Source of the DNA: Chrysaora quinquecirrha
Taxonomy: Eukaryota > Cnidaria > Scyphozoa > Semaeostomeae > Pelagiidae
NCBI GenBank assembly: GCA_014526335.1
Contig: JACTAT010000044.1
Span: forward strand, 2,203,421 to 2,267,420
Direction: 5' to 3'
DNA length: 64,000 nt
Shown: positions 18,521-28,376 of the stretch, one piece after another
How the letters are laid out: the number at the start of each line of letters is the position of its first letter
How positions within the stretch are numbered: the first letter of the stretch is position 1
Position numbers and translations under genes: made by a program
The notes under the pieces: generated by a model
What the model was told of the DNA's origin: nothing
Databases searched by the model: none
What the model saw: the letters and a program-made list of their open reading frames with translations, nothing else

Positions 18521-18650
18521 ATCCTATAATCTGATTGATTAATTGTGATGGCGTAATAATAATTCAAACGCGTTGTTCGAATCGTTTATGAAAAAGCGAA
18601 ATCAGTTCAGTTGCTGAAGAGTATAGAGTCTATAATAAATAATTTGTATT

Positions 18651-19060
18651 ATGGGACTTGATCAGTACGCAATAGCTCGCAAAGAGCAATCCAACAATTA
18701 TGGGAGTCGATACACCATGACAGACCTTGACGATCATAAAACAGAAAACATTGAATGTGAAGATTCAATAGAATTAGCCTACTGGCGTAAACATCCTAAT
18801 CTACAAGGTTTTATGGAGGTGCTATGGCGCAAAAAGAGTAATAGTGGCGATTTTAACTGTATTGAACTAGAATTGACACTTGAAGACTTAGACAAGCTAG
18901 AAAAGGCTCTTACCGAAAAAGCGCTACCTGCAACATATGGCTTCTTTTTGGAAATAATGCTGACGACGAAGAATATATCAAAGATGATCACGAGTTTGTT
19001 GTAAAGGCTCGTGCTATAATTGACAAAGGATATACTGTTGTATACTACAGTTCATGGTAG
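18651..19060 (+). pseudogene. Phage-like MGLDQYA-family protein, frameshifted
   Basis: The ATG at 18651 opens a frame starting MGLDQYAIARKEQ, then ELAYWRKHPNLQGFMEVLW (residues 41-59) and FNCIELELTLEDLDKLEKAL. I know this combination from small proteins of bacteriophages, with related forms in large DNA viruses; the function is unknown. A run of five T at 18945-18949 shifts the frame. Read in the correct frame past the run, the product continues GNNADDEEYIKDDHEFV and KARAIIDKGYTVVYYSSW to the TAG at 19058-19060, giving about 136 residues in total. Loss of frame in a homopolymer could be a true mutation or a sequencing error. Presence downstream of a heat-shock-type promoter suggests it was once, or still is, expressed. 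Transfer from a virus is inferred. Confidence 0.7.
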
Positions 19061-19503
19061 AACAGATGAAAATTGTGCAAGAATCATTATGTTAGGAATT
19101 TTAGAACTGTAGAGTTTGATCAACGACGAAAAGTTAGGACATTGGGGTGAAAGTTGTTGACTGATTGTTTCATGTTATGTTAAATTCGATTATTGAATTG
19201 TGTATTTGTTTATTTGTGAATTTTGAGGAATTATATCATTTCTCTACATTCTTGAAACTTTAACTATTATAAAGTCTTTAGAAAAAGGAAAGTCCGTGAT
19301 AATCCTGTAATCTCATTGACTAGAAGAAAGGGAAAGCCCCTTATCAAAAGGAATCAATGTCGGGGTCTTGTTGTTGTTGTTGTTAGGGTTCTAAAAGGAG
19401 AAGTGATGTATAATCGCATACTCTGATGACTGGTTAATCACAAGCCGGTTTAAATGGTGCAATAATTCTAATAAATTCTAAAAATATCATATTTTTAAAT
19501 ACA
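19061..19503. other. Unassigned interval
   Basis: Downstream flank of the phage-like gene; AT-rich, no ORF of note. A short TTG run lies at 19364-19385. Confidence 0.4.
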
Positions 19504-19511
19504 TTACAACA

Positions 19512-19745
19512 AGAGACTTTATACTTGGTACATATAACAAGTCATTGTTGCAGATTCAAAAGATATATGTAAATATATATTCATCAAACTGCGCCTGCGC
19601 AGTAGCCATTATAATGATGATTGTAGCTAGAGACTTGGATATTCATACATATAACAAGTCAATGATGGAGACTCAAAATATATATCTAAATATATATTCA
19701 ACAAACTGCGCATGCGCAGTGGTCATTTTAGATACGGTGAGAACT
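19512..19745. repeat. 117-bp tandem duplication carrying NRF1-type palindromes
   Basis: Two diverged copies with an offset of 117 bp; both contain ATAACAAGTC, AAATATATATTCA and a GC palindrome. The palindromes are TGCGCCTGCGCA (19590-19601) and TGCGCATGCGCA (19707-19718), the latter the exact NRF1 consensus. A third related site TGCGCGTACGCA is at 19821-19832. Copies match at most positions outside a short divergent stretch. Confidence 0.8.
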
Positions 19746-20088
19746 AGAGGCCTGGAACCTAGTTTTTGGAATAAAAAGACAATGAGTGCAATCAAATAAA
19801 TGAAATCAAATTTATAAAATTGCGCGTACGCAGTTGGGATCTCTGCAATAGGCTTCGTTTATTATATGGTTATATTGTTTGTACGCAAAAGTATTATCTA
19901 AGCTTATGCAATGCATTGTCCGTATATAGACAGTAGCCATTGATTTACAGGCTTGTTTTGAAGAATGAACACATAAACACAAGATAATTTTCTAACAGTA
20001 CATTAATGAACAATAATGTGTAAACATTTTTTAGGTATAGCTATTTCTAGTTATTTCCAAAGTATAGGAATGATTGAGTACGAACATA

Positions 20089-20553
20089 TTAAACTTCATT
20101 CACAGCAGCATCCTCAGAATTACTAGCTTCCTCTTCTTCATCATTCTTTGCTTGACGTATGATGAGATATTTTCTTTTTTCAATGGCATAATCTAAGGCC
20201 TCTTGCATATCCATACCATCTTCCTTCTGTGCTTTTCGCATGGTTGCTATGACTGCAGTCACAACAGCATCATTTTCAAAACTTCTATTATATAAAAATT
20301 TACGCCTGAAGACTTGCAGTATGTTTTCATCGTCATCCACTTCCTTACGCATCGAAGGCCATACATTCCCTAAAGGAAGATCCTCCTCAGTGTTGACAGT
20401 TTCATCATCATCATGGTCACTTTCCACTTCTATCTCATCATCATCTGAGTCAGACTCTTCACTACTCTCCTCATGCATCTCTTCTTCATGTCGCTTAACA
20501 TTACTTTTAAACTTGGAAGAGAATTCACAATGATCACATTTATACTGATTCAT
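20089..20553 (-). CDS. Small acidic C2H2 zinc-finger protein
   Basis: An intact 154-residue frame from ATG to stop. Residues 4-28 form one C2H2 finger (C6-x2-C9-x12-H22-x4-H27) at the extreme N-terminus. Residues 29-62 are strongly acidic, rich in Glu, Asp and Ser. The C-terminal 85 residues are mixed alpha-helical in character, including NVWPSMRKEV, VVTAVIATMRKAQKEDGMD and ALDYAIEKRKYLIIRQA, with an acidic tail. A single finger plus a helical tail could be a DNA- or RNA-binding accessory protein. It is not a known host transcription-factor family as far as I can tell. It lies 1.5 kb from the phage-like gene and 2.3 kb from the adenain-like protease, so membership of the same decayed viral/Polinton-like element is possible but unproven. 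Confidence 0.6.
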   Translation of the reverse strand: MNQYKCDHCEFSSKFKSNVKRHEEEMHEESSEESDSDDDEIEVESDHDDDETVNTEEDLPLGNVWPSMRKEVDDDENILQVFRRKFLYNRSFENDAVVTAVIATMRKAQKEDGMDMQEALDYAIEKRKYLIIRQAKNDEEEEASNSEDAAVNEV

Positions 20554-20704
20554 GATTAGCTGTTTACTAATAATTGTCGACTACCACTTAAACACCTGAG
20601 TCCTAGAGCATCAACTCACTTGAATTTATAGACTGGTTCCTCCATTCAATATGATGTGGGAAAGGTATTCTGACTTGCGCAGGAAGGATGTTTCCAATCA
20701 GACC

Positions 20705-21145
20705 ATACCTAATCCATTGTTAATCCTTACTGATCCTTAACTAATCATTACCTGATCCTCACTAATCATTACTGATCCTTAACTAATGATTACCTGATCC
20801 TCACTAATCATTACTGATCCTCACTCATCCTTAGTTGATCCTTACTGATCCTTAGCTAATCGTTACTGATCCTTAACTGATGATTACCTGATCCTCACTA
20901 ATCATTACTGATCCTCACTAATCATTACTGATCCTCACTAATCATTGCTGATCCTAACCTAATCCTTACTGATCCTCACCAAACATTACCTGATCCTCAC
21001 TAATCCTTAGCTGATCCTTACTGATCCTTAACAAATCATTACTGATCCTTAGCTGATCCTTACTGATCCTCACTGATCATTACTGATCCTTACCGATCCA
21101 TAACTAATCATTACTGATCCTCGCCCTGATCCTCACTAATCATAA
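20705..21145. repeat. Minisatellite, about 20-bp units of ACTGATCCTCACTAATCATT
   Basis: About 440 bp of tandem units alternating TACTGATCC with CTCACTAATCAT or TTAACTAATCAT, with small length differences between units. No coding potential. Confidence 0.9.
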
Positions 21146-23513
21146 CAGGATGGATACGACAGGTAAAGTAGTTTTTTCGGTTGTCGGAAGTATATATCGC
21201 GTCAGGAGAACGACGCATACCTTAATATCTACAATTGCTGCCAAAAGTGCTGGAACGCCTGTGCTGAAATCGAATTCGGCTGTCTGCCATCGCATGACCT
21301 CCCCCCTCCTCCCCCTCGAACAATGTTGTCTAGGGGTGTAATATCCTGTCTTTTCCAGTTGCGCACGACTGCTTAGACTGATTACCTGAGTCCACTCATC
21401 GCAAACAGCAGGAACAACAACAACAACCATATAGCTGTTTGCTCAGAGTGGGACTCATAATCTTTCAGCTGAAAAAGTGGACAGCGACTCCAACTTTCTG
21501 GAGCCATCGCTGATTGGCTAATCATCTTCTCCCACATTATCCTCGATTTCATGTCAAAGATTCAAGCGACTTTCGGCCACAGCTTTCACAAAAACAAACT
21601 TGGAGCAGTTTTATCAGGGTTTTATTATTTCTGAAGAAAGTTTAAATATTGCCGATAGGGAGAACGACAAATGGCTTTAAGTGTACACATTATTTCAAAT
21701 AATGTGTATGTTGTTGTCAATGAAAGTTATGCTTTAAACAGAACCGAGGAAAAAGATTTTCAATGTTCCCGAGATGAGATTTCAGGTTGGTGAATTCAAA
21801 ATTTTTTTTGTATGAAGATATTTGGGTACTAATACATTTAATGGAACAGTAAATATGTTAGTTTCAGCAGAAACCTTTAACAAAAATAGTACAAAGGAAA
21901 AGTTAGGTAAATTCAAATGTTTCACCGAGTTGCCTGCCAACTTGCCGAGCATTTTCGTGTCGTCGATAAATTAGAAAGCAACACATGTCCAGATAATTTT
22001 CAGATAATTCCTTAGTTCTTTCCAACTTGATCATTTTGTTCCTGCAAAGATTCATTCGCCTGAAAATCGGTACTTTTATCTGTTTTCTCCTTTGGAAGTC
22101 AAAACTTCAGCCAAAGTTTTCCATAAAATAAAAGTTTTACTGCTTCATCCTCGGCTTCATCTTGAGAGCAAATTAGCGGTTGAAAAATTGTTTAAAACAA
22201 TTTTGCATTTGATCGCTGCGCTGTTTAAATTTTCTTCTTAAATATGCTAAATGTCAACCTCGTAGTTTTCTTGAATTATACTTCATCAAAGTTTGAATAA
22301 TGGAGTCTTTTTAAATTTCAAGTCGATGAAATTATTAGATATAACATTTTCCCGCCGAAGCCGAGATTTTGTGTGTCCAGGGCCGCGTGACCTCAGTGGA
22401 AAAAACATTTTTTATACACATGCAATTACTTATGTAGCAAAGTCAACTTCCTTCTTTGTAATTATATCCTATTTTCACATTTATCCTCCTAAAAATGTGA
22501 ATTTCTAGGCAGCTTCTTGCAGGCTCGAAGCCCTCGCAGCTTTCCATTGAAATCGCGCCATCGCATTCGCTCTTTCGCGCCACTTTGCTTTTTTGGAAAC
22601 GAGGATCAACGGTTTTGACCACTTTTTCTTTTTGAAAAGTTATGAGTCGTAGTTTGAGCGTCCAGCATAGACTCAATAGCGATAACTACGACTCTTGTAA
22701 TAAGTCTAACGACTGCTAAGAGAATCTTCAATAGTTTCAGCATTGTTTGAGGGGGGAGGGGAGGTTTTTCTCTTCAATATGCCAAGTTGAAGAAAAAGAT
22801 CTGTGATTTGTACAATAAATCTAGGGCGTTCATTTGGCAGTCATTGTAATTTTTTTTCTTGGAAGTGGCGGATTGAAATGATTGATCTTGATTATATTAG
22901 GGGATTTTCGGGGGCGCTGAATTCAATGGTGATAGTTACGATCCAAAAATTTGCCGATTTGACGTCATAATTGACAATTTCATTCATTTTTGCGCCAATT
23001 TTTACGTCCCTCCGGATAGAAAAGGAAAATAAATGCAACATATGTTACCATATTCTGATATTAGTAATTATATAAGTAAAATACATCATCTCAATCGTAC
23101 ATGTCTCTGGAAAGCCCTATATCTGTTATAGTTATGCCAAGAAACACAGTAGAGTGGAACTAAAGAAAATGTGACGTCATAAGGCAGTTTTAGCCATTTA
23201 TGTGTTTCAGTGTATCTCTTCAGATGTTGGGAAAACATTTCATTTATGTGTAAAGTGCTTTTTAGTGAATGTCATTTTAAAACTGGAAAAGGGTATGCAA
23301 ATATTTGTTGTGTTAAAAATGGGAATACCTTGTCCTATGTCTAGAGGCATTGTTTCGGAAATTGCGCATTTCCTGCAACAATTAGGTATATTTACTATAA
23401 TATAAAGGTTTTCTTGACTAAGAAATTGTTTTATATTAACGAAATGAGACAGAGGCTATGAAACGGCGGTTTATTTCAAGTTTCCAAAGTTACTATTCCG
23501 TGGCTAATAGATC
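21146..23513. other. Unassigned interval
   Basis: About 2.4 kb without a supported gene. Short frames (for example 21140-21430 on - and 22293-22508 on +) show no motif, no splice-site support and no periodicity. I see no inverted or tandem repeats of note. Confidence 0.5.
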
Positions 23514-24579
23514 ATGGCTAATGCACAGAATCCATCTAATCTTCGTCCAGGTGAAGTAATGAAAGTGTATCTCATAATGTACAGTCAAGCAGTCCCTGAA
23601 GTTTTTAACCGGCAATCACGACTTGAAGACATCACAACTACTAGAGTTATCCAATGGGCTTGCTCACTGGAAAACCATGAGGAAGATGGCGTGCATTTCC
23701 ATATGTGTGTGCTTCTCAGCAAGCTGCAGAGGCGGAAGAAAGTCAAAATCAATATATATACCTAATCAGCATGAGATTGTTCTCAATTTCTCTGGTAATT
23801 TGGGCTATCATACTGCGCACCAGTATTGTATTAAAGAGGATGCTGACTTTCTTACCAGCGAAAATCATCCGGAGCGTGTACCTGCCCCCAAAACAGGGAA
23901 AGCTACCAAGGCGAAGCATTGCAAAGCTACGAAGAAGAAGAAGCGATTATCGAACTTACAAGTTTCCAACGTCATAGTGAAAAATAACATCCATTCTCGT
24001 GTGCATCTTCTGACATTTGTAAAAGCTCAGTCATCCAAGTCTTTGTACGAGTTCATTCTCAATAAAGGAGCCAAAAAATCCAATGAATTGTCGGAGGCTG
24101 TGTGGGAGATGGAGGGTGCGAAAGAGAAAATTGACAAGGCTTCTTTGTCACGATTGCAGATCCTCCAACAGCAGCTGCAACAGAAATGTGTTAGTGAGGG
24201 CAAATGGCTTATGTGCGCTCTGGAGATCCTCGAGAAGAATGGCATCGAGAAACCCGTTTTCTGTGATGCCATTGTCAAGTTGCTTGTCATGGGGCGGGGG
24301 AAGGGGCGCAACATATTCATCAGTGGCCCAGCCAATTGTGGCAAAGCCTTTATATTAGACCCCTTGAGAGTCGTTTTCAAGATCTTCTTGTCTCCTGCAA
24401 CTTGCTTTTATGCTTGGCTTGGGGTAGAGGATAAAGAAGTTATCTTTTTGAATGACTTCAGATATTCACCCGTCATCTTACCTTCGAGTGACACGCTGCT
24501 ACTTCTAGAAGGTCATGCTGTCCATTTCGCTTCTGCAAAAACGTCTTACATAGACAGAGAAAAAACCATAACAATCTGA
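23514..24579 (+). pseudogene. HUH endonuclease / SF3 helicase Rep-like gene, 5' part
   Basis: The start at 23514 opens MANAQNPSNL. A Rep-type HUH nuclease follows, with VIQWACSLENHEEDG and then the metal-binding H-F-H (H61, H63) in GVHFHMCVLL. A frameshift in an AT run at about 23748-23762 moves to the next frame, where the catalytic segment GYHTAHQYCIKED (Tyr at 23805-23807 and 23824-23826) is found. A basic linker (KATKKKKR) and a helical region lead to an SF3 helicase: Walker A GPANCGKAF (about 24324-24350), with Ala where Thr/Ser is expected, and Walker B EVIFLNDFRY (about 24431-24466). The match ends at FASAKTSY at about 24552. The missing C-terminus of the same family is at 36028-36240 on the same strand. 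Such genes are scattered in cnidarian genomes and resemble replication proteins of circular ssDNA viruses and related mobile elements. This copy is dead. Confidence 0.8.
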
Positions 24580-25052
24580 TTACAGGGGTTGTCAAAGTTC
24601 TGAAAACGGTTTTGTGATCCTTACCCACTGGAGAATCCGAATCCACCAGATACCAATCAAGATTTTGCTTCCAGTCACGTGACCATCGGATCGTCTAATT
24701 AACGGTCACAAGAAAATGAAAATTGAGATAGAGGCAATCTGAACCCACCATTCGAAAGATAACCAAAAAAGATATAATATATTTTCAAACATCAATACTC
24801 TTGCGTTTTTTGTCTTCGAGATACGGACTATTAAAGTTCTACTGATGACGTCATCAGTGAAACATATTTCTGCTTTGCACGTCGAGATATCTTTGAAAAT
24901 TCGTTGGTATGGTACATTTTTAACTTCAAAACGCTTGTGTAAGTTGTTAAATAGTGACAATATACAGCTATTATCCATTCACTTGGTTCAATACCAAAGA
25001 TAAATGCGTATGATCATCAAAATAAGCGGACATCTAAAGGTTCACTGATGAA
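24580..25052. other. Unassigned interval
   Basis: Unique-looking sequence between the broken Rep-like gene and the 18S fragment. No feature recognised. Confidence 0.4.
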
Positions 25053-25146
25053 GTAAGATTAAGAGGGACACTTGGAGGCATTCCTATCGTATTTCGTTGT
25101 CAGAGGTGAAATTCTTGGATTTACGAAAGACGAACAACTGGGAAAC

Positions 25147-25985
25147 AGGGAGCGCGAAGCGCGGGAGGCGAAACGACCAATGAAATGCGGTTTTCTGATG
25201 TGTGATGCAAAATTCGAATTGCGCTTCGAGGCGAAATCGAGCTGTGTCATGAAATTTTTGACCCTGTAAAATTGAAGGATGATATTTTGTTTTTACTGTT
25301 TTCACTTTAGATCTGGGATAGGTAAGTTTTTGACTGATTGTATTAGGTTTATTATGCTTTTCTTTTGATTTTTGTGCAAGTTTAACAACTGTACAAATAA
25401 ATTTATCCGAATTTTAGCCGTTTTAGTACGACAGTGAGACGTTGGCCTAAGCTACAATAAAACTCTTAGCTGCAGGCGGCTTTCAATTTTCTCTCAGGAA
25501 TGTTAAAGAATGTTTGCGCTTTCAGCATAAAAATGTTACCACATGCATGGCCAGTCTATGTGTTTAAACTTTTCTTGCAATATTTTGCCGCTTGCGAGAT
25601 ATTGAGAGAGGAAGACATCTGAATAGTTTCTTGTCGACTCTGGCCTTGTTTTTATTTTTGCATCTTGTTGTTTTGTATTTATATCAATGATACTGTGCAA
25701 AAAGTAATCAAAATACTCACAAACAAAGAACGTTATAATAAAAAACCGACATACGGTTATCAGAGAGAAACATTCTGTTAATTTCTAAGGTTTTTAAAAT
25801 AAATGCAACATGAATTTGAATTTTAAACCTTTATGATTCAGTACGTAAAATGTGGTAGAACACGAAGAACACAAGACGCCATTCACAATTTCTATTCTAG
25901 TTTTCCCGCCCCGACCCAGTCCTCTGCATCACACATAAGAAAACTGTCCACCGGGCGTTTCGCCTCCCGCGCTTCGCACTCCCTG
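25147..25985. mobile_element. Nonautonomous hAT element (MITE) inside the 18S pseudogene
   Basis: An 839-bp insertion flanked by a perfect 8-bp target duplication CTGGGAAA (25139-25146 and 25986-25993). Terminal inverted repeats start CAGGGAGCGCGAAGCG (left) and, read inward from the right, CAGGGAGTGCGAAGCG. They match almost perfectly for 30 bp and remain similar to about 66 bp (both carry ATGTGTGATGCA). 8-bp duplications and CAGGG ends are hallmarks of the hAT superfamily. The interior has no transposase frame. Confidence 0.93.
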
Positions 25986-26180
25986 CTGGGAAAGCATTAA
26001 TAAAGAACTTTTTCGTTAATCAGGAATTGTTTTATGTGAAGTGGCTCGAGGACTGTCAGATACTGTCCTAGTTCTAACCATAAGGTGCCGAATAGGGATC
26101 AGCGGACGCTATTTTCTGACCCCGTGGGCATCTTATAGAAAACCTAAGCTCATGGGTTCCCGGGGAAGTATGGTTGCAAA

Positions 26181-26210
26181 GTTGAAACCAGGGCGTTCCC
26201 TGGTTGAAAC
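26181..26210. mobile_element. hAT insertion scar with a 14-bp terminal remnant
   Basis: Within the 18S fragment the octamer GTTGAAAC occurs twice (26181-26188 and 26203-26210), separated by the 14-bp near-palindrome CAGGGCGTTCCCTG, while normal 18S has a single GCTGAAAC here. This is exactly an 8-bp target duplication around the fused ends of a hAT-type element (CAGGG...CCCTG) that has lost its interior. Confidence 0.75.
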
Positions 26211-26425
26211 TTAAGGAATTGACGGAAGGGCACCATCAGGAGAGGAGCCTGCGGCTTGATTCGACTCAACGCGGCTCAACGTGGGAAAACTCACTGGTAA
26301 GGATTAACAGGTTGAGAGCTCTTTCTTGATTCTATGGGTGGTGATGCATGGCCGTTCTTAGTTGGTGGAGTGATTTGTCCGCTTAATTCCGTTAACGAAC
26401 GAGACGTTAACCTGCTAATTAATCA

Positions 26426-26890
26426 GCCCCCTTTTCCCCCCATAAGAAAGTACAACAGAGAAACAGTGACTTATGAACAGGTAGCATTAATCAACTATCA
26501 ATAGCATAACAATCAAAGCATACATTTTTCTACATTAAATTCACTAAATACCGTATGTGGGCTTTGGAAATGTGAAGTGGCAAGAAGCACTCTAAAGGTT
26601 GGACAAATACCGCCGTTGGTAGGTGAAGTACCCCTGTGGGCAGGCAATGCCAGACTTTGTTTATGGAATATGTTTTTGGTGTGCTGGTGTGTCCTAGCGA
26701 TACAGAGTGCCAGGTCTCTGTCGTCTAGGGGGGACCAACAATCCAGAAATTGGGTGCACAGATGCCGAGAGGAGGCCGTGTTCCCAAGGCAACACCCGTG
26801 GTCAACTCTGGTGTGAAATATGCAAGTTGTGGTTTACTTGGAAGATTTTGGTTGTAGTTGTAGTCTGTTCTGGGGGAAAGTGCAGTTATA
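26426..26890. other. Unassigned interval
   Basis: Follows the 18S fragment and precedes the DIRS recombinase remains. It may include the 3' non-coding end of the DIRS element, but no inverted terminal or internal complementary repeats could be recognised. Confidence 0.4.
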
Positions 26891-27560
26891 TTAGTTTTTC
26901 ATAGCTTGAACATGACAAAGGTGGTTCTTGGTAGCTCCAATAGAAAGTAAAATTCCTTGGCGAAAGGGATCTGTTTTTGATGATTTAAGTCTCACTTGAC
27001 TAAACTCTTGGTTGGAAAAAGATGGTCGAAAGATGATATCCGTGGCTGCAAGGTGGATATCTGGATCAAAAACTTTGTCAAATGTGAATTCGCTGATCCT
27101 CAAAAAACCAAAGAATGCCAAGCAGATTGCGGCCCAAAGCATTTTGTTATCATTGCAGCTGTGTTGGTGCAGCGGTTGTAGAAAACTAGAGAACATATTG
27201 AGATGAGTTGGGGTGATTGGTCTTCGAACATAATTTAAGGTCCCTTGCGATCTTTTGATCCCCTAAGGAGATATTGTAATCGGTTGAATCTGTGTAAAGG
27301 TAGCTCGTAGTTATTTTTAAAGTGAAGATGTTTCACTGCTGCTAAGTAACTTTTTATGGTGGCATGCCGGGTTGTTTGGGCCAAGAATGTTGCAAAATAG
27401 CAAAGAATTTCTTCATTGGTTGGAAGCATGCTTCCCAGTTCATGAACCCGAAAAAGATGAAAAAATCGCAGAATTGTTGTTCACCTGTCATATAGCTCTT
27501 TTTAGTTGCTGCTGCCAAAGAATTGACCGAAAACTGGTCCTGGAGGATTTTCAGAGCTGC
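26891..27560 (-). pseudogene. DIRS tyrosine recombinase, frameshifted and truncated
   Basis: 27429-27235 encodes the N-terminal core-binding part, including LPTNEEILCYFATFLAQTT and TIKSYLAAVKHLHF. A one-base shift follows, and 27240-26891 encodes the start of the catalytic domain, including CLAFFGFLRISEFTF with the first catalytic Arg, then VRLKSSKTDPFRQG, as in DIRS/Ngaro/Crypton recombinases. The downstream HxxR box and nucleophile Tyr are missing. The upstream leader (PEQIPTSILQLWKSS) is in other frames. The enzyme would normally integrate circular cDNA without a target duplication. Confidence 0.8.
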
Positions 27561-27589
27561 AAAATGCTGGTGGGTATCTGCTCTGGCAT

Positions 27590-28140
27590 TTAGTTTGCAT
27601 GCGGGGCAAGCTGACGGAACCTTGTGACCTGGAAGCGAGATAGAGCATCAGCCATTTCATTGGACACCCCTGGGACATGCTGGACTCTGAAATAAAAATT
27701 ATGCTGCAAAGTAAGCAAGGTTAGATAGCGCACAAGCTGCATTAGTGTTTTGGGCATTTAGCTTTTTTCCCATTTACAATGTGTACTACAGATAAATTGT
27801 CACATTTGAATAACACCCTTTTTGTTGTCCATTGCTTACCCCATATTGCGCATGCGGCAATTATTGCATATAACTCCAGCCAAGCGATTGTTATCTGGCC
27901 CTGTCCTAGTGTTTGGTGAGGTTGCCAGGCTCCTTGGAACCACTGTGAACCATGAATGCCCCCAAAACCGTGCAGCCCCAAGGCATTTGTATGCAACAAC
28001 AAATCGTCGGAAGATTCCCAATAATTATTTAAGAAAAACGCCTTGCCGTTCCAGGAAGCAAGAAATTGCTGCCACATTTGGATATCTGCATGAAATTCCT
28101 GGGTTAGTCGAACGTGATGAAATGGCTTCCGAATTTTAAA
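27590..28140 (-). pseudogene. DIRS RNase H domain, frameshifted
   Basis: The frame is open from about 28140 through RKPFHHVRLTQEFHADIQMW, SWNGKAFFLNNYWESSDD, QITIAWLELYAIIAACAIWG and LFKCDNLSVVHIVNG. These are the Glu and Asp blocks of the DIRS RNase H. A one-base shift at about 27755 is needed to continue into TLMQLVRYLTLLTLQHNF and VPGVSNEMADALSRF, the last acidic residue of the active site and the linker to the recombinase. Confidence 0.8.
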
Positions 28141-28186
28141 GGGCTACTACCACCATATCGTATTTTTGTGTTTCTGGCTAGTTTTA

Positions 28187-28248
28187 GATGCCAAAACACG
28201 TTCTGTAACTTTTAAATTTGATAATTACCTCATTAACACGCCTTTTAA
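28187..28248 (+). repeat. Left inverted repeat of the THAP transposon
   Basis: About 62 bp matching the reverse complement of 33330-33391 with only one or two differences. Confidence 0.92.
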
Positions 28249-28376
28249 ATCTTCCGAAAAGACGAAATCATAACAGTTTCTTGGAAATGTTGCTTTCTTC
28301 CAAAAGGGTCAACGAAATAAAATCCCTGTGTGGCCTTTCACAAAATTTTGCAAGAAGTTTTATTACAGCAAAGAAA

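Larger units (their letters stand above)
18300..18625 (+). promoter_or_regulatory. Putative stress-type promoter of the 18651 gene
   Basis: Two consensus CRE/ATF sites TGACGTCA (18307-18314 and 18417-18424) are followed by two heat-shock-element arrays (18433-18455 and 18488-18520). An Inr-like TCAGTT is repeated at about 18603-18612, about 40 bp before the ATG at 18651. Order and spacing fit an RNA polymerase II promoter reading to the right. Function is inferred from motif content only. Confidence 0.6.
25053..26425 (+). pseudogene. 18S rRNA pseudogene fragment, interrupted
   Basis: 25053-25146 matches the 18S segment containing TGGATTTACGAAAGACG. After an inserted transposon, 25986-26425 continues through GATACTGTCCTAGTTCTAAC, GGGATCAGCGGAC, GGAATTGACGGAAGGGCACC, TGCATGGCCGTTCTTAGTTG and ACGAACGAGACGTTAACCTG. 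Those are the conserved 3'-half landmarks in correct order. Many substitutions, small insertions (for example in GCATTCCTATCGTATTT), an 11-base deletion near 26294 and two transposon scars show that this is not a functional rRNA gene. The 5' half, the 3' end, ITS and 28S are absent. It is a dispersed piece of rDNA that has drifted. Confidence 0.93.

Noticed and set aside
20705..21145. CRISPR-like regular repeats
   Set aside because: Units are contiguous tandem repeats without unique spacers, in eukaryotic DNA with no cas genes.
21140..21430. 96-codon minus-strand ORF
   Set aside because: Starts in a GTT run and has no recognisable domain; the overlapping frame on the other strand is equally open.
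25072..25305. Short ORFs over the 18S/hAT junction
   Set aside because: They lie in rRNA-derived and MITE inverted-repeat sequence with no protein similarity.
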